Assembly: GCF_041381155.1 (NCBI RefSeq)
Contig: NC_091142.1
Location: 21,848,362-21,912,361 of the forward strand
Origin: Argopecten irradians
Taxonomy: Eukaryota > Mollusca > Bivalvia > Pectinida > Pectinidae
DNA length: 64,000 bases
Direction of reading: 5' to 3'
This document shows, piece after piece, positions 10,264 to 22,935 of the stretch (its first letter is position 1; every line of letters begins with the position of its first letter). A program made the position numbers and the translations under genes. Below the pieces are notes generated by a model. It saw only the letters and a program-made list of their open reading frames with translations. It did no database searches and was not told the DNA's origin.

Positions 10264-11584
10264 ATGGAGTACAGTAGTGGTGAAGATGATAACCTATCTA
10301 ATATCAACAAGAGAAGAAGAGATTACTCAGTATCAAAGTATTGTGGAAATTGTGACATACAACTGAGAAATGACACAAACCATATTGAATGTGATTGTTG
10401 TGGTCTATTTTTCTGTCAAGTTTGTACTGGAATCCCTAAAGAAGTTTACACTCACCTAGCAGGTAATAAAACAGTAGGTACTTCATACCACTGTAAGTCG
10501 TGTAAAAGAATTCAACCAACATTACAAAAACATTGATGACTCAATGAGGAAATTGATGATTACCAACGAAAAACGTTTAAAAGAAATAGACGTGAGAGTA
10601 AATAAACTGGAAGTAGAAACTCCGCAGCTGGTACATAACGAAATCACGAAGGCCAAGCACGACATCCAGACAACCCTAGCAACAAATGTAACTTCTTTGG
10701 TAGATGCCAGGCATAAGGAACTTGAGGACAGGAAAAACAAAAGTAATAACATCATCCTATTTAACGTTCCAGAGCAAACCAGTCAAGACCCACTGGACAA
10801 CAAACGGAAAGATGAAAGAACAATACAGACTATTGCCTCATGACTAGGAACAGACAACCTCGCTATTGTTGCCCAGTTTCGGATGGGAAAAAGAAAATAG
10901 GGACAAAACAGACCACTTGTTGCTGTCCTAGAACACAAAAAACAGAGAAAATCACTGCTTGAGAAGGCACGCCAAATAAAAGACTCCGTACCAGAAAATC
11001 TAATCCGTGTAATCTTAACACGGAACCTAACACAAGAACAAAGGAGGGAAAGAAAAGATAAAAAAGCACTACAAGACCGGGGTGACCAAACTTCAGTAAA
11101 AGAAGATACAACAGAATCAGCTCTACGTAGGACGAGATGTAACCCGATGTTTGGGGAATGCTCCGACTCGGGCCATATCGTTCCTCACGTAGAATATTTT
11201 GGCAGGACATTTAGTAGTAACCTGATGTTTGGGGAATGCTCCGACTCAAGTTCGCTGAAAATGCCTGCCAAAAATCCTGGCCGAACTCCCCAAGTCTCAA
11301 ACATAGATGCCCCACGGGCTAATCCACAGAGTATCACCAGTCCAAATATGGAACGGCAACAACCTAGGGTAACCCAGCAAAAAGTAAAACAACAGATGCA
11401 ACTCCCACTGAGTCCAATAATAAATGAAAGTGCATCAAGCATGCAGAATAACAGTGCATACCACTACAACACCATTATGGATGACACAAACAACGAAGAC
11501 TCTACCATAATCTACTCTGATTCACGTCTATCGTGTAGTCCCTCACCAGAACAACCTACATCACCTGTGGTGGATAGAACATAG
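10264..11584 (+). pseudogene. LINE ORF1: PHD-like zinc finger, coiled coil, RRM-like
   Basis: The first frame (10264-10536) has a PHD-type Cys4-His-Cys3 pattern (YCGNCDIQL, CDCCGLFFCQVC, HCKSC). After a frame change comes a coiled coil (10544-10843) leading to NNIILFNVPE, the start of an RRM-like fold common in LINE ORF1 proteins. Conserved sequence (QFRMGKRK, RNLTQEQR) continues past stops toward 11145. The last part (11147-11584) is Pro/Ser-rich and contains a 24-bp direct repeat at about 11145 and 11224. Several frame breaks mean it is not translatable as one protein. Confidence 0.7.
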
Positions 11585-11639
11585 GATTCAGGTTTTAACT
11601 ATTTTAACGCCTTACCAAATCAAGACACTTCCATCAGAA

Positions 11640-14498
11640 TCAACAGGCAATACATCAAAATCTTCTATTCAAATGTTGACACCTTATCATCAGACAAAAA
11701 ATTGGAGCTATTAGAAATTATTGAAAATGACAAGCCAGATATCATCTGTTTAACTGAAATTTTTCCAAAACATACAAGCCTTCATCTCGACGAGGATTCC
11801 TACCATCTGAGATACTACACAACTAATATCTCAACAGTCAGTCACAGAGGAGTAGTAATCTACACCAGAGATACACTGAATGCTGAAAAAACTGATCAGC
11901 ACATACCTTTTCAAGAATATACTACAATCTCTGTAAAACTCAACGAAAAAGATGAACTTTTGATATGCTGTGTGTATAGAAGCCCAAACAGCCCAGAGGA
12001 CAACAATAAACATCTGAACGAGTTGATAGACAGTCTGGGAAACACAAAATGCTACTCACACATATTGCTACTCGGTGACTTTAATTACAAGGAGATTGAT
12101 TGGAAAAACCAGATATCACTGTCAGGCCTAAATAACCCAGCAACAAAATTCCTAGAAGCAACACGTGACAATTTCCTGATCCAACACGTAACTAGTCCAA
12201 CACGTTACCGAGTAAATCAGACTCCATCTACTTTAGACCTCATTTTTACCAACGAAGAAGAAATGATACGAGACATATCCTATGAATCAGGACTGGGGAA
12301 AAGTGACCATCTAAGTCTCCAGTTTAGACTTTACTGTTACAAGGAAACACCTCTAGAGAACCAAACTTCAACTCATCGAAATTTCTTCAAGGGTCAGTAC
12401 ACAGAGATAAAAAGTAACCTAGCCAAGATAGACTGTCATCGCTTAGACTCAATCCAAGATGTTGATGTAGCTTGGAATTCCCTTACTGTTCATTTTAACT
12501 ACATTATAGAGAAATTCATACCAGTGAGTAAGGGGAGAAACACCAACAAACCTCAAAACCGTGAATTGAGTCACGAGGCCAAGTCAGCCATCCGAGCTAA
12601 AAACCGTCGCTGGATTAAATACTTACATTGTAAGACAGAAGATAACTTCATACTTTACAAATCTGCCAGAAACATTGCTACAAAACAAATTCGATCCTCG
12701 AAATACAACTACGAAAAGGACCTTGCCGGGAAGATCAAAACAAACCCAAAACTATTCTGGTCTCATGTCAAATCCAAATCCAGAGTTAAATCAACCATAG
12801 GAGAAATAAAAAAAACCAAATGGCGAACTATCAACCAATAACAAGGAAACAGCTGATACATTAAACAACTACTTTGCAAGTGTATTTGTCAAAGACCAAG
12901 ATGCTGAATTACCTCCCTTTCCCCGAAGACATCAACAAGACGACATAGTCAACATAGACATTACAGAAGAAAAGGTACTAAAAGCCATTAAGAATATTAA
13001 CCCAAACAAGTCTCCTGGCCCTGACAACATTCACCCAAAGTTTATAACCGAAGCAGCAGAAGAACTAAAAGGACCTTTGAAAATTATTTTTAAGAAGTCC
13101 CTACAAAACTGTAAATTACCATCAGCATGGAAAGAAGCCATAGTCACTCCATTATTCAAAAAGGGAGCAAAAAACGATCCTAGCAATTACAGACCAATTA
13201 GCTTAACATCAGTCCCATCAAAAATCATGCAACGGATAGTGAGGGATGAAATTGTAGCTTATATGGATATCAACAACCTATTTACTCCTCATCAACATGG
13301 CTTCAGATCTGGAAAATCGTGTGTCACTCAGTTACTAGAATCCATGGAAAACTGGACCAGAAGCATAGATTCAGGAAAAAGTGTTGATGTCATTTATCTG
13401 GACTTTAGCAAGGCTTTCGACAAAGTCTCGCACAAATTCCTCCTCCATAAATTAAAACAGTATGGAATCAACGGTAAACTGTTGGGATGGATCAAAGCCT
13501 TTCTCGACAACATGACACAACGAGTAACGGTAAATGGAGCAACATCAGAACCCCATCCAGTTACAAGTGGAGTACCGCAGGGGAGTGTACTAGGACCAAT
13601 CCTCTTCTTGATCTATGTCAATGACATGCCAGACATGCTAAACTGTACAATTAAACTTTTTGCTGACGACACAAAGTTATACTCTAAAATCAACAATATG
13701 GATGATAGACAAAACCTGCAGCACAACATAGACCAAATGTGTAAATGGACACAGACCTGGCTAATGAAACTTAATACATCCAAATGTAAATACCTGGAGA
13801 TAGGCAGATCTCAAGGAAACCATGTTTATACTATTAGTCAAGATGGCATCGCAACACCAGTACAAAAAGTAGAGTCGGAAAAGGACTTAGGAGTGAACAT
13901 TGACCAAAACCTGCAGTTCTCAATTCATGCCAACTCGTCAAGCTCAAAGGCCAACAAAATCATCGGTCTAATGTTTAGATCATTCTCATATATGAGCCCT
14001 CAAATGTTCCTGGCACTGTATAAATCACTTATTCGTCCAATTGTGGAATACGCAACACCAGTATCCTCACCACACCTGTTCAGAGACATGACCGTCATTG
14101 AAAATGTACAAAGACGAGCAACAAAAAGGATACCGTGTTTAAAACATCTATCCTACCAAGATCGCTTAAAGAGTCTAAGTCTACCAACACTTCAATATCG
14201 TAGAGAGCGCGCAGATATCATCCAAACCTACAAAATTCTAAATCATTTGGACATACTGAACGTTGAGTCACTATTCGATGAAATCGGACGAACTTCAACA
14301 AGGGGGCACTCCAGAAAACTATATAAAAGGCAATTCAGACTGGGAAAATCAGGCCACTTCTTCAGCAACAGAGTTATCAACATCTGGAATTCTCTACCAG
14401 AGGAAGTGGTGTGTGTTCACCATCTCTTAACACCTTCAAGTCAAGACTCAATAAGTACTGGAAAAAACCACCCAGCAAAATTTCAACCATCTTTCTGA
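11640..14498 (+). pseudogene. LINE ORF2: AP-endonuclease and reverse transcriptase
   Basis: The endonuclease half (to 12841) shows DIICLTEIF, CCVYRSPN, LLLGDFNYKEIDW and GLGKSDHLSL, the usual catalytic blocks of LINE EEP nucleases. The reverse transcriptase half (13077-14498) shows NYRPISLTSVPSKIMQRIV, YLDFSKAFDKVSH, GVPQGSVLGPILFL and the active-site FADDTKLY. The two halves are in different frames; an 8-A run near 12810 looks like the slip site. Length and motif order are otherwise complete, so this is a young but broken copy. Confidence 0.85.
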
Positions 14499-14843
14499 CA
14501 AAATTGTATAAATCGGGGTGAAAAAATTACTCACAGGAATGGACAGCAAACCCTGTGATATTCTAAATCCATGGAAACTTTTTAATTAGTGTTTTTATCA
14601 GAGTCTGGCACTTATAAATATGTGTCGGTATCTCATTACTATGAGATTAAGTAACATTGTGTATATATATATCTCCTGTTCCCCTAACAACGGAAAAGGA
14701 TTTCAACATTTAATGAAATGACTGTATATACATTATTTTAAGCAACCGGAAGTCCATAGTACGCGTTAGGAGTACACAATGTCATTGTTTGAAGAAACTT
14801 TAATACATCTCCACAAGCTAGTCTTAGCTTACCAATGATGTCA

Positions 14844-15295
14844 ACTGAGCGAATACTGAGCGAATACTGTATGCAAGGGATGTGTGTGTCTAGTGCGGGT
14901 GTCTACAGGTGTTAGGTATTGTTCTGGGTTGATGGCAACGAGATGGTGTGTGATTTTATATAGGAGGATGAGTCGTGATTGTAGACGGCGTGTTTTGTAG
15001 TGTTGGCCATTGGAGTGTGTATAACATGTCTGAGACTGAAGAAGTGTTATGATACCTGTTTTGTACATATCTTGCTGCTCTGCGTTGAGTTTTTTTCTAT
15101 TTGTTGTATTTGGCCAGTATTGTGTGGGTCCCAGATAGAGGAGCAGTACTCAAGTTTGGGTCTAACAAGTGCTTTATATGCGTGTTCTTTAATGTGTGGT
15201 GAATTGATTGTGAGGTTTCGTTTTAGGAAACCTAGTGTTCTGTTTGCATTTGCGGTGATGTTGTTTATCTCCCTGGCTCTGGTGAGGTTTCAGTC
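14844..15295 (-). mobile_element. Minus-strand LINE fragment (reverse transcriptase C-terminal part)
   Basis: The minus strand reads REINNITANANRTLGFLKRN, then YKALVRPKLEYCSSIWDP, a typical post-RT region of LINE ORF2, with later frame breaks. The C-terminus expected next (YWNLLP) is found on the same strand at 9.57-9.75 kb. The simplest reading is one older LINE split by the plus-strand CR1-like insertion. Confidence 0.75.
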
Positions 15296-16030
15296 TCGTT
15301 TCAACATTAATCATCTAAGAGTTTTTGTGACTTTCAAAACTTTTTTTTTTTCAATTTGTAGCAAGTTGACATAAGGAAAATTTGTCAAAAAATTAGACTT
15401 CTGTTGCCTGTGGAAATTTCACACTTTTTAGTTCAACATTTTTGCTTACATGTACATATGTAGAACGAATAATCATACCCTGCCTCCACTCCGGTTCCCG
15501 ACGACCATCTGTCAGAAATCTTCCGTCCGTCGTTCAGAGCTACGTCATCGCAGATAGTACATATGTACTGTAACTCACCTGTGCTGTGACATTATTACAA
15601 TATACATGTAGCTATATCCAGATATTTTTGCTGTAAACACTGAGATAAAAATTGAAAGAATTTAACGCTTTTAAAGCGTAACCTGGTTTTAATTTCCTGA
15701 CATTTTGCAAAAAATGCTGAAAATAACAAATTGTGTATCGAGACAAAAAAAATCAAGCACACTGACCCCCCTATTTTTATGATGGTTTTATAAAGAACAA
15801 CTTATTTCATGTATTTTCTTCAGACTATGATCTGCAAAACTTTAGAAAAAATAGTCGTCAGAACTTTTTCTGTTAATTTAGGGGGTAGGAGTAACATATA
15901 CAGCATCTTCGCTAGCCAAGGCTTCTGATTACGTTCGTGGAGTGTAACGTAATCAGAAGCTTGGCTAGCGAAGATGCATATACAGTTGTTCTGAGCAAAA
16001 ATAATGGGTTGACTGTGATATTATTATTTT
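15280..16030. repeat. Degenerate copy of the repeat family at 43.2-44.2 kb
   Basis: It shares several collinear blocks with the element at 43157-44171: GAGGTTTCAGT-CTCGTTTC, TGTAGCAAGTTG, AAGCACAC-GACCCCCC, AAAGAACAAC, and GGGGTAG-AGTA with TTCTGAG after it. It is more diverged and its termini are unclear. A foldback element has inserted into it at 15904. Confidence 0.65.
15904..15976. mobile_element. 73-bp foldback element with a 9-bp target-site duplication
   Basis: The left arm (15904-15935) and right arm (15946-15976) pair along their whole length with a single unpaired C, leaving a 10-base loop. CATATACAG flanks both sides exactly (15895-15903 and 15977-15985). The related repeat at 43.8 kb has the site unoccupied (GCATATCTTGTTATTCTGAG), confirming an insertion. 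A 9-bp TSD suits a Mutator-like enzyme acting in trans. Confidence 0.85.
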
Positions 16031-17137
16031 CTTAAAGAAAATATTGGTATTGTCAAGTTTGTGAATATTCATACTTATCAGACAACTAATTTGCAAAATA
16101 TTGCTTTAGTTTGTCGTGTGTATGCTTAAAACAGTGGATTTTTTGTTATGTTATGAAGCTCGAACAAAAAAATCATAGCGTACTCTCATCAGAAATGTCT
16201 TCGGTTATAATCAGAATACGCTCTGAGTTTTGTGTTATGGCTATTGACAATGTATCTATTCATTACAAATAAATCGTTAAATAAATTTGACTTGTGCCAT
16301 CTTCCGCTAAATATAATTTCATAAATCGCATCCTCATACATGTATTCCAATTTAAAAGAATCTGTTCTCTTTGGGATGAAACAGGAGAATCTCATACTGA
16401 AGGGTTAAATTCTTAAGTTGTCAAACTTGATGCCCTCGTGTTTGACAGTTGAGAATCGTATCCCGATGGTTGAGATCTCCTGTCTCTCCCCAAAATGGAT
16501 GAATGATTCTTTTTCTCTTACCCTATGTGAGCACATACAAAGATATTGATGTAAAGTCATGTATTTTTTGTTTAATTGAAAAAAATTAAAGGTTTGATAA
16601 CATCAGAGCAGAAATGAAAGCAACAAGCTGTCTTCAGAATAAATAATATATTTAATATCTGTAATACAGAAGTTGAAACCATAGAACATGTTTTTTGGTA
16701 TTGTCAAAATTCTTTTGAAATATGGCAAGATATGAAAAGAAAAATATATGAAAAAACTAATAATGTGGTGGAATTTAAATGAGAAACAATACTGTTTGGC
16801 GAGACTGAAAATTTTTCAATACCTCTCGATTTTATTATTCTTTATATGAAGTTAAATATTTTTTCTGTATCAAGAAAGAAACAAAAACATAAATATGCAA
16901 GGTTTGAGTGAGTTTTTGTTAACAAAATATGATGTTGAAAAAAAGCTGTCAATTAAAAATGGATGACATTGGATGTATTGAGAAATTTGATCAAATATAG
17001 ATCAATTGGAAATATATTTTTGAATAGTTCTTGAAATATGCCAATCGATGTTTGTATGATGTTTTATGTTGTTGTACTTAAATATGTATGATTTGAATCC
17101 TTTTTGTTTTGTTTGTGTATTTTCTATAATTTCTCTT

Positions 17138-17193
<56 letters not shown>

Positions 17194-18650
17194 TTTTTGT
17201 GCTAGTTTTTGTTTGTATATACAAATATTTTATTCACCCCACTACAAACATTAAACCAAAACAATTAAATTCCAAATCTTAATGTGAACAGAATACTCAA
17301 TACACAAGTAATTTTCTTTAAAAGTTTTTCCTTTTTTTCTCTTTAACTACAATGGCTCTAAAAATTATGTTTATTGTTTAAATTGATGCATGCTGTGCGA
17401 GAGCCCTCCTGTGCGAGGACAATATTGTTCGGAGGTTGACCCCAGGGCACCCCAACCCAGGCAGCTCTCACCAAATTACCGATGTGTATATACATTTGTT
17501 GCAATGCCACAAATGTATAAACACATCATATACAGCTTGGGGAATAAAATATTTGAACTGTGAAAAAAATAATGTGTAGCTTATCTTTACCCTATGGTGA
17601 AATAGAAAAATCTCACACCGGTACAATTGTGGATATATATCCCTGTCCATGTCCGGGGTAAGAGCAAATAAACTGCATTTGGGGTTTCTGCTACACCTCC
17701 TCTGGACCCACTCCTGGATATGTTTTTCCAACAAAGGTAATTTCTTTTCTTTCTGAAATCAAACGAACACATTTACAACCATTTGTGATGATGCACCCAC
17801 ATGCCACATTACAACTTGTGGCCTTTGGTGACGCCATCCCAGACAAGTTTGATTTTACTTTATAACCACATGATTTATGCCGGTAGGATGAAAAAGGGTG
17901 CTGAATATTTAAGGTTTTTTCTTCTTCCATATGGTGCTTGTTTCTGTACCAAACCAGAAGCCATACCAAACACACTCTTCTGTGATAATGTATATAATAG
18001 TTTTAAACACGCCATTGAAACAATTAACATAAGTTAGAAAAATAAATATTAAAAATTGTTTGAAGAAATGTTATTCAATTAAGTAATTTTAACTTTTCTT
18101 ACTGCGTACATGTACTGTATATTGTTGTGCGTGGTTTTTTGGGGGATTTTTTCCCCGCGTATTTTTGCTATTTTAAGGAAAATTTACTGTTCATGTTATT
18201 ATTCGTCTTTGTCAAATAAATCTTTTCCACCCTGCCAACATGGCTACGTGCCAGTTAAACAGTCTGGGGTTGCGTTTATCTTATAATTACCTGTATTCAC
18301 CTTACAATACACTCGGGTGTGTTATCTACCCGTATACGGACAGACAAGGGTCAGTGATCATCATGAAATACAAAGAATATATCTGCGCTCTGATGACATA
18401 TACAGACATTGTCTAAAGTGCATAAATGTAAAGGTAAATACTACTGTATAATGACATACATTTGTAATTTAAACTATTACACACACCATTTTACATTGCA
18501 GTCGACATACGGTGTGCAATGTAAACAAGTCTACTGCTACGTACTGTATGGATACAGGCTATAGCTAATGTTTACCTGTATAAAAGCTAAATATAGAACG
18601 CGAAATGAATAGAATTTAACCGTGTAATGCAATATCTAATAGGATAGTTT
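16030..18650. other. Intergenic stretch, no gene recognised
   Basis: AT-rich DNA with a microsatellite at 17.14-17.19 kb. Overlapping short open frames at 17.47-18.04 kb on both strands have no recognisable domain and read as diverged repeat. GAGAGCCCTCCT (about 17399) recurs near 33279, pointing to an unclassified repeat family. Confidence 0.5.
17137..17192. repeat. (TA)n(TG)n microsatellite
   Basis: A short TA run followed by a GT/TG dinucleotide run of roughly 22 repeats. Likely polymorphic. Confidence 0.95.
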
Positions 18651-18682
18651 GCGACCAGGAAGTTTCTTCAAACAATACAAAG

Positions 18683-21600
18683 ATGGCGACTAAGTTAGGT
18701 GTGCTTCTGTCTGTTAGTTCAGTAGTTATTCTTCTGCTAACTGCTGTTGTTATGTTGGTGCCGAATCTGATCAGCTACAAAGTATGTGTGTCAATGACCG
18801 AAGTGATGGAGGAGATGAACATAGCGAGGTCCGCAGTGATGGGGGCAGATGGTCAGCCACACATCCAAACAACGAATGTGCCACCGGGTACCTCTTGTGA
18901 TTTTGGAATGAGCGTATCATTGGGGATTTGGCGTTGTAAATTTTCAACAATAGCCCCTACTGTCCCTTCCGACATGTTAGGTCAGGACGTCTCATCATCC
19001 CTTCTCGGCCAAATGAGTGGTGCTGTTCCACAAGGTCAGACAGGTCAAGGAGAACCGGTAGAATCCCCAGGTGGCCAGACAGGACCAGGTATCCCTGCAG
19101 CCCCAGCAGGCCAAGGCCCTTCACTAGCAGCGTTAGCCATGACGTCACATTCGTGGGAAGGTTCTTACAAAACTCTTGGAGATGAAGTTGAATCAACCCT
19201 TGTCGAGATCGTATCAATGATGGATACAAACGGCGTCTCTAAGATCTTTCTCGGTGACAAAGCCTGGGAGTCTATTGGAGGTAATGATTCACAAATGATA
19301 TTCTCTTACAGGGTTGTTTGATGTCCTGATATGGTATCTTTCTGTAATGTTTTATTGTCGGAAATACAAGGTATGCCCTCTAATTCAACACATGCCGTAT
19401 AGGCAGTTATTTTCGCGGGATGATCCCATCCCCCCGAGTTGGAGTAGAAAGAAATGAGAAATTTAGATTTTTTTCCTGTTGTTAATATAATTCTAGTTAT
19501 CTTTATGTACACCAAGTTTATCAAAGCTGACAATGCATGTTTCAAAATTATGAGTTTGATATTGAAAAGAAATAATAATGAATTATCAGATTGTCCATTA
19601 TGAGACATTTCTCTGTCCTTAAGGACTTGGCAGCAATTTTAGTTCTATACCTACATTCCAACACACGCCAACTCCTATATCAAACTCATGTATGGACACA
19701 TTTGAGGTATTTTAACTTGCATTATTAGCTTCATATAAAACGGACTTTTCTGTACCTTTCAGATTTGATACGTACAGTCTACATTCGTGCTGAAATAGAA
19801 ATGATCATCGCCTTGCTGTTCAGCTTGTTTGCTGCCATAATCACACTCCGGAACCTTTTTGGAGAAAAGCAGCAGACCGATCCATTGTTGATCACCTGGG
19901 CAGCATTGTGTCACGTGATTCAAGGTATTTATTGAATTCGTTTTTAAAAGAAGCTCAAAATGATGCATTGGATATCTATTCCAGAAAATCGCGATATATC
20001 GTAAAAGGTATCCAATGTTCTAGATAAGGTATTTGATGTTCTGATTAATTAATAATGTTCTGATTTTTCCATTAGCCATACAAAACAAATAATATATACA
20101 TGTAGTAACCGCTAAGTGTTAGGGCTATTGATACCACGGATTTAACCCAGGAGATATTCTCATGCGAGCATAAACAAGCATTTTAGTACTGCTGAAGCAA
20201 AGAAATACCTTTCCAACCCCCTCTGATCGCCGCAAGCTATTATTGCGACTTTAACTAAAAATAATGAATCTCCAACCAGCCCCTTATACTACATGTATGT
20301 AGCTACACGTCATTGAAAATGAAAATCAATAAAGAAAGGAATACAATTAATCTAAACAATGACTTTCTAAAAATAGAAATTGTGCAAGTCACAGAATAAT
20401 CATGTAACTCAGGAAACTATTCGAGATATTTTGATTCATTAAAAAATATACTATGGTCAAGAAATAATTGAAGCCACCAGAGTGCTGACAAGGATTTTCT
20501 ATAAATAGCGACATTGACCTTGACCTAACAATCTTGAACTTCTGTCAAAGATATTCACATGCTTTACTTGTTTGAGATGTTGCAATAGAGATACTGTATA
20601 CTGTTGAATATTTGATATTATGTTTAGTTTGTGTTTATTATTTGACTTCATATTCATTGTATTATGTACGTCGGTCTTCTTTTTTGCAAACAAAACTAAA
20701 TAACAACAACCAATGTTGTATAAGAATGCAGTCAGAGGATATGCATACCACTAAGAAATATATCATAAGCAAACAAAAGTATGTCTGTATAGTGATATGC
20801 AACCTAATCCAGTACTACACAAAATACCCATGACATATATACTTTCGCTATGGTACTTCAAGATCCGTTTGCTGAAAATCAAATCCGGCGTATACAGGAA
20901 ACTTTAAGCCTAAATTCGGTAATAAGACCCCTCCCATTAAAATCATTTTTATGGTAGAGGGCCAAATTGCCAGAAGAATACGATACCATAATCCAAATGA
21001 GTTTTAGGTCCAGATACCCAAGGTTATTCAGGTTGGAAAGAATTATCCTCTATCCGGTGCAATTTGATAAATAATACTTATATATACAGCTCTTTTCTTG
21101 TTGTAATATAATACATGCTTTTGGTCACAAATCATTATACTGTGATTATATGAAATATTTTTATTGAATCTGTATTTATATATATTTATGTCACATGCTG
21201 GGGAAAGGTGATGCTTTATTGTAGTGAGATTATATACAACTTTTATTCTAGACAAGAATGAGCAGAGAAGTATTAGATGGAGTAATTGTATGTTGTTTAC
21301 CCTATAAGGGCAACGGGATAGTGTTTAAACTTTGTACTGTGGACTTGCGATAATCCGGACACCGAGCGACAGTCCGGAAAACTCGCAATTTGTATGAATT
21401 TATCAGGGATAGATTTGATTATTCACAATCCAGAAGGTTTGGGGTTGGGACGCAATTAAAGTGGTTGGTTATCAAGGGTCCACTATGTAAGAAAGTGATC
21501 TGTGAGAACTTAATGTATCAATGGAGTAATGATCTATGTAGTATTATGGGGAATAGTTGTTGAGTGAAAAGAATACATGTTGGGGAGATATTGTAATAAT

Positions 21601-22935
21601 GTTGAAGTTATACGTATGTGCAATTACTGGGCGAAAATGTTTTTTTTTCTTCAGTTATCCATAAAAAGCCATACGTTTTCACGAATAAAATTGATTTTTG
21701 AAAATCATTCAAAGGCGTAATAAGAAAATGTAGGATGCCTCATAAACATTAATGTAACACAGCATTGTAAGTATTGTATAAACCCTCAAAATATTGGTAA
21801 CTTTAAATAGTAACTAAAAATAGCGAATAACAAAATTAAAGCTCTTCTTGGTTCGTCAGTATGTAAATGACATATGATTTTAAGTGGGGGTATTTTGATT
21901 TTAGTGATGAAATGAGGGCTTGATAAAAAGTGTTGGGAAATTTATATATTACTACAGTGTTGTATATTGATACATTTTGTGATATTGAGAGACTTTGTTT
22001 GGTCTACCTTTACTAAAGTATATTGTGTGGTTGTATGTTGTTACAGCGTTACTATTAACACTGTGATTTTTGAGAGAAATTTACGATGGTAAGAAGGATG
22101 TTGGGCTATTGAGAGACTTTTCCGATGTTGATAGGTATACTGTAAGTTACTTTGAAGGAAAGTTACTACGTCGGAAAGAAAGAAATGGTTGAGTAAAAAT
22201 GATTGAATATAGACAGATATTAATAATGTTGGATGATGATTTTTGTTTGATTGTGGAATACGTTATATCGTGACAGGGAATAGCAAGATATATTGAAGAT
22301 ACTTATCGCTAATGTGTGGTATAATTATTAAAACATTTATAATTATAATAGGTATGGATGCTCTTAATTAAATTAGTATGACTACATGTTTAGTGGATTA
22401 GGATAAACATGAACTGTTTGCTGAATGTTGAATGGAAATGTACCACTTCTGGGTCAATTGTGATATTCATCATTGTCTTCTATTTGTGATATAAGGCAAG
22501 TGTGATAATGTGATGTAATATAAGATAACTTGAATGTGAAACTATGATGTTGAAAAAACCTAAGCTATACACTTTTAAATGCAACATTTATTTTCATATG
22601 CAAGAATTACATATCTGAACACATGTTTGATGTACATACAATGTACCTACAGAAATTTATATTCATGCATTTTTGTTACCAAATGATTAACAACTATTTT
22701 GTTTATTTTTCGATGAATTCACTTTTTTACAGGCACAATATTCTCAAATTCATTGAACATTCCACAAGTTCTCACAATCCTCGACTCAATTTTCTAACCT
22801 AGTATTAAAATGGCAAATTTCTAGATATTTGTATATATTAAGCATATTTAATGCAAAATTGACGATGTTTTGATATTAACGTTTTCATCATTTACAGCTG
22901 TTGTCTTAGTTTCGAGTAATATTTGTCAGCGCTGA
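18683..22935 (+). CDS. Membrane protein of unknown family, three exons
   Basis: Exon 1 is 18683 to about 19279 (ATG in an AAAGATGGCG context; donor GGAG|GTAATG). Exon 2 is 19763-19924 (acceptor CTTTCAG, donor CAAG|GTATTT). A likely last exon is 22898-22935 (acceptor TTTACAG, stop TGA). Phases agree at 1 and 1. The product has an N-terminal membrane segment (about residues 7-30), a non-cytosolic-looking loop with a Gly/Pro/Gln-rich low-complexity stretch (about 110-150), and a second membrane helix in exon 2 (MIIALLFSLFAAIITL). A third helix runs across the exon 2-3 junction (LLITWAALCHVIQAVVLV), which supports the small third exon. About 265 aa in all. I do not recognise the family. Exons 1 and 2 are well supported; exon 3 is a candidate only. 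Confidence 0.6.

Larger units (their letters stand above)
9750..14840 (+). mobile_element. CR1-like non-LTR retrotransposon, nearly full but inactive
   Basis: From 5' to 3' it has a truncated SGNH-like esterase part (9750-10230), an ORF1 with a PHD-type zinc finger and RRM-like region (10264-11584), ORF2 with endonuclease and reverse transcriptase (about 11640-14498), and a 3' UTR to about 14840. The domain set fits the CR1 group, whose ORF1 can carry PHD and esterase domains. It is 5'-truncated inside the SGNH part. It interrupts a minus-strand LINE whose pieces flank it at 9400-9749 and 14844-15295. Confidence 0.8.

Noticed and set aside
17468-18037. Cluster of overlapping short open frames on both strands
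   Set aside because: No domain, no consistent splice sites; Cys-rich reading (ACGCIITNGCKC) did not match a family I know. Likely a diverged repeat.
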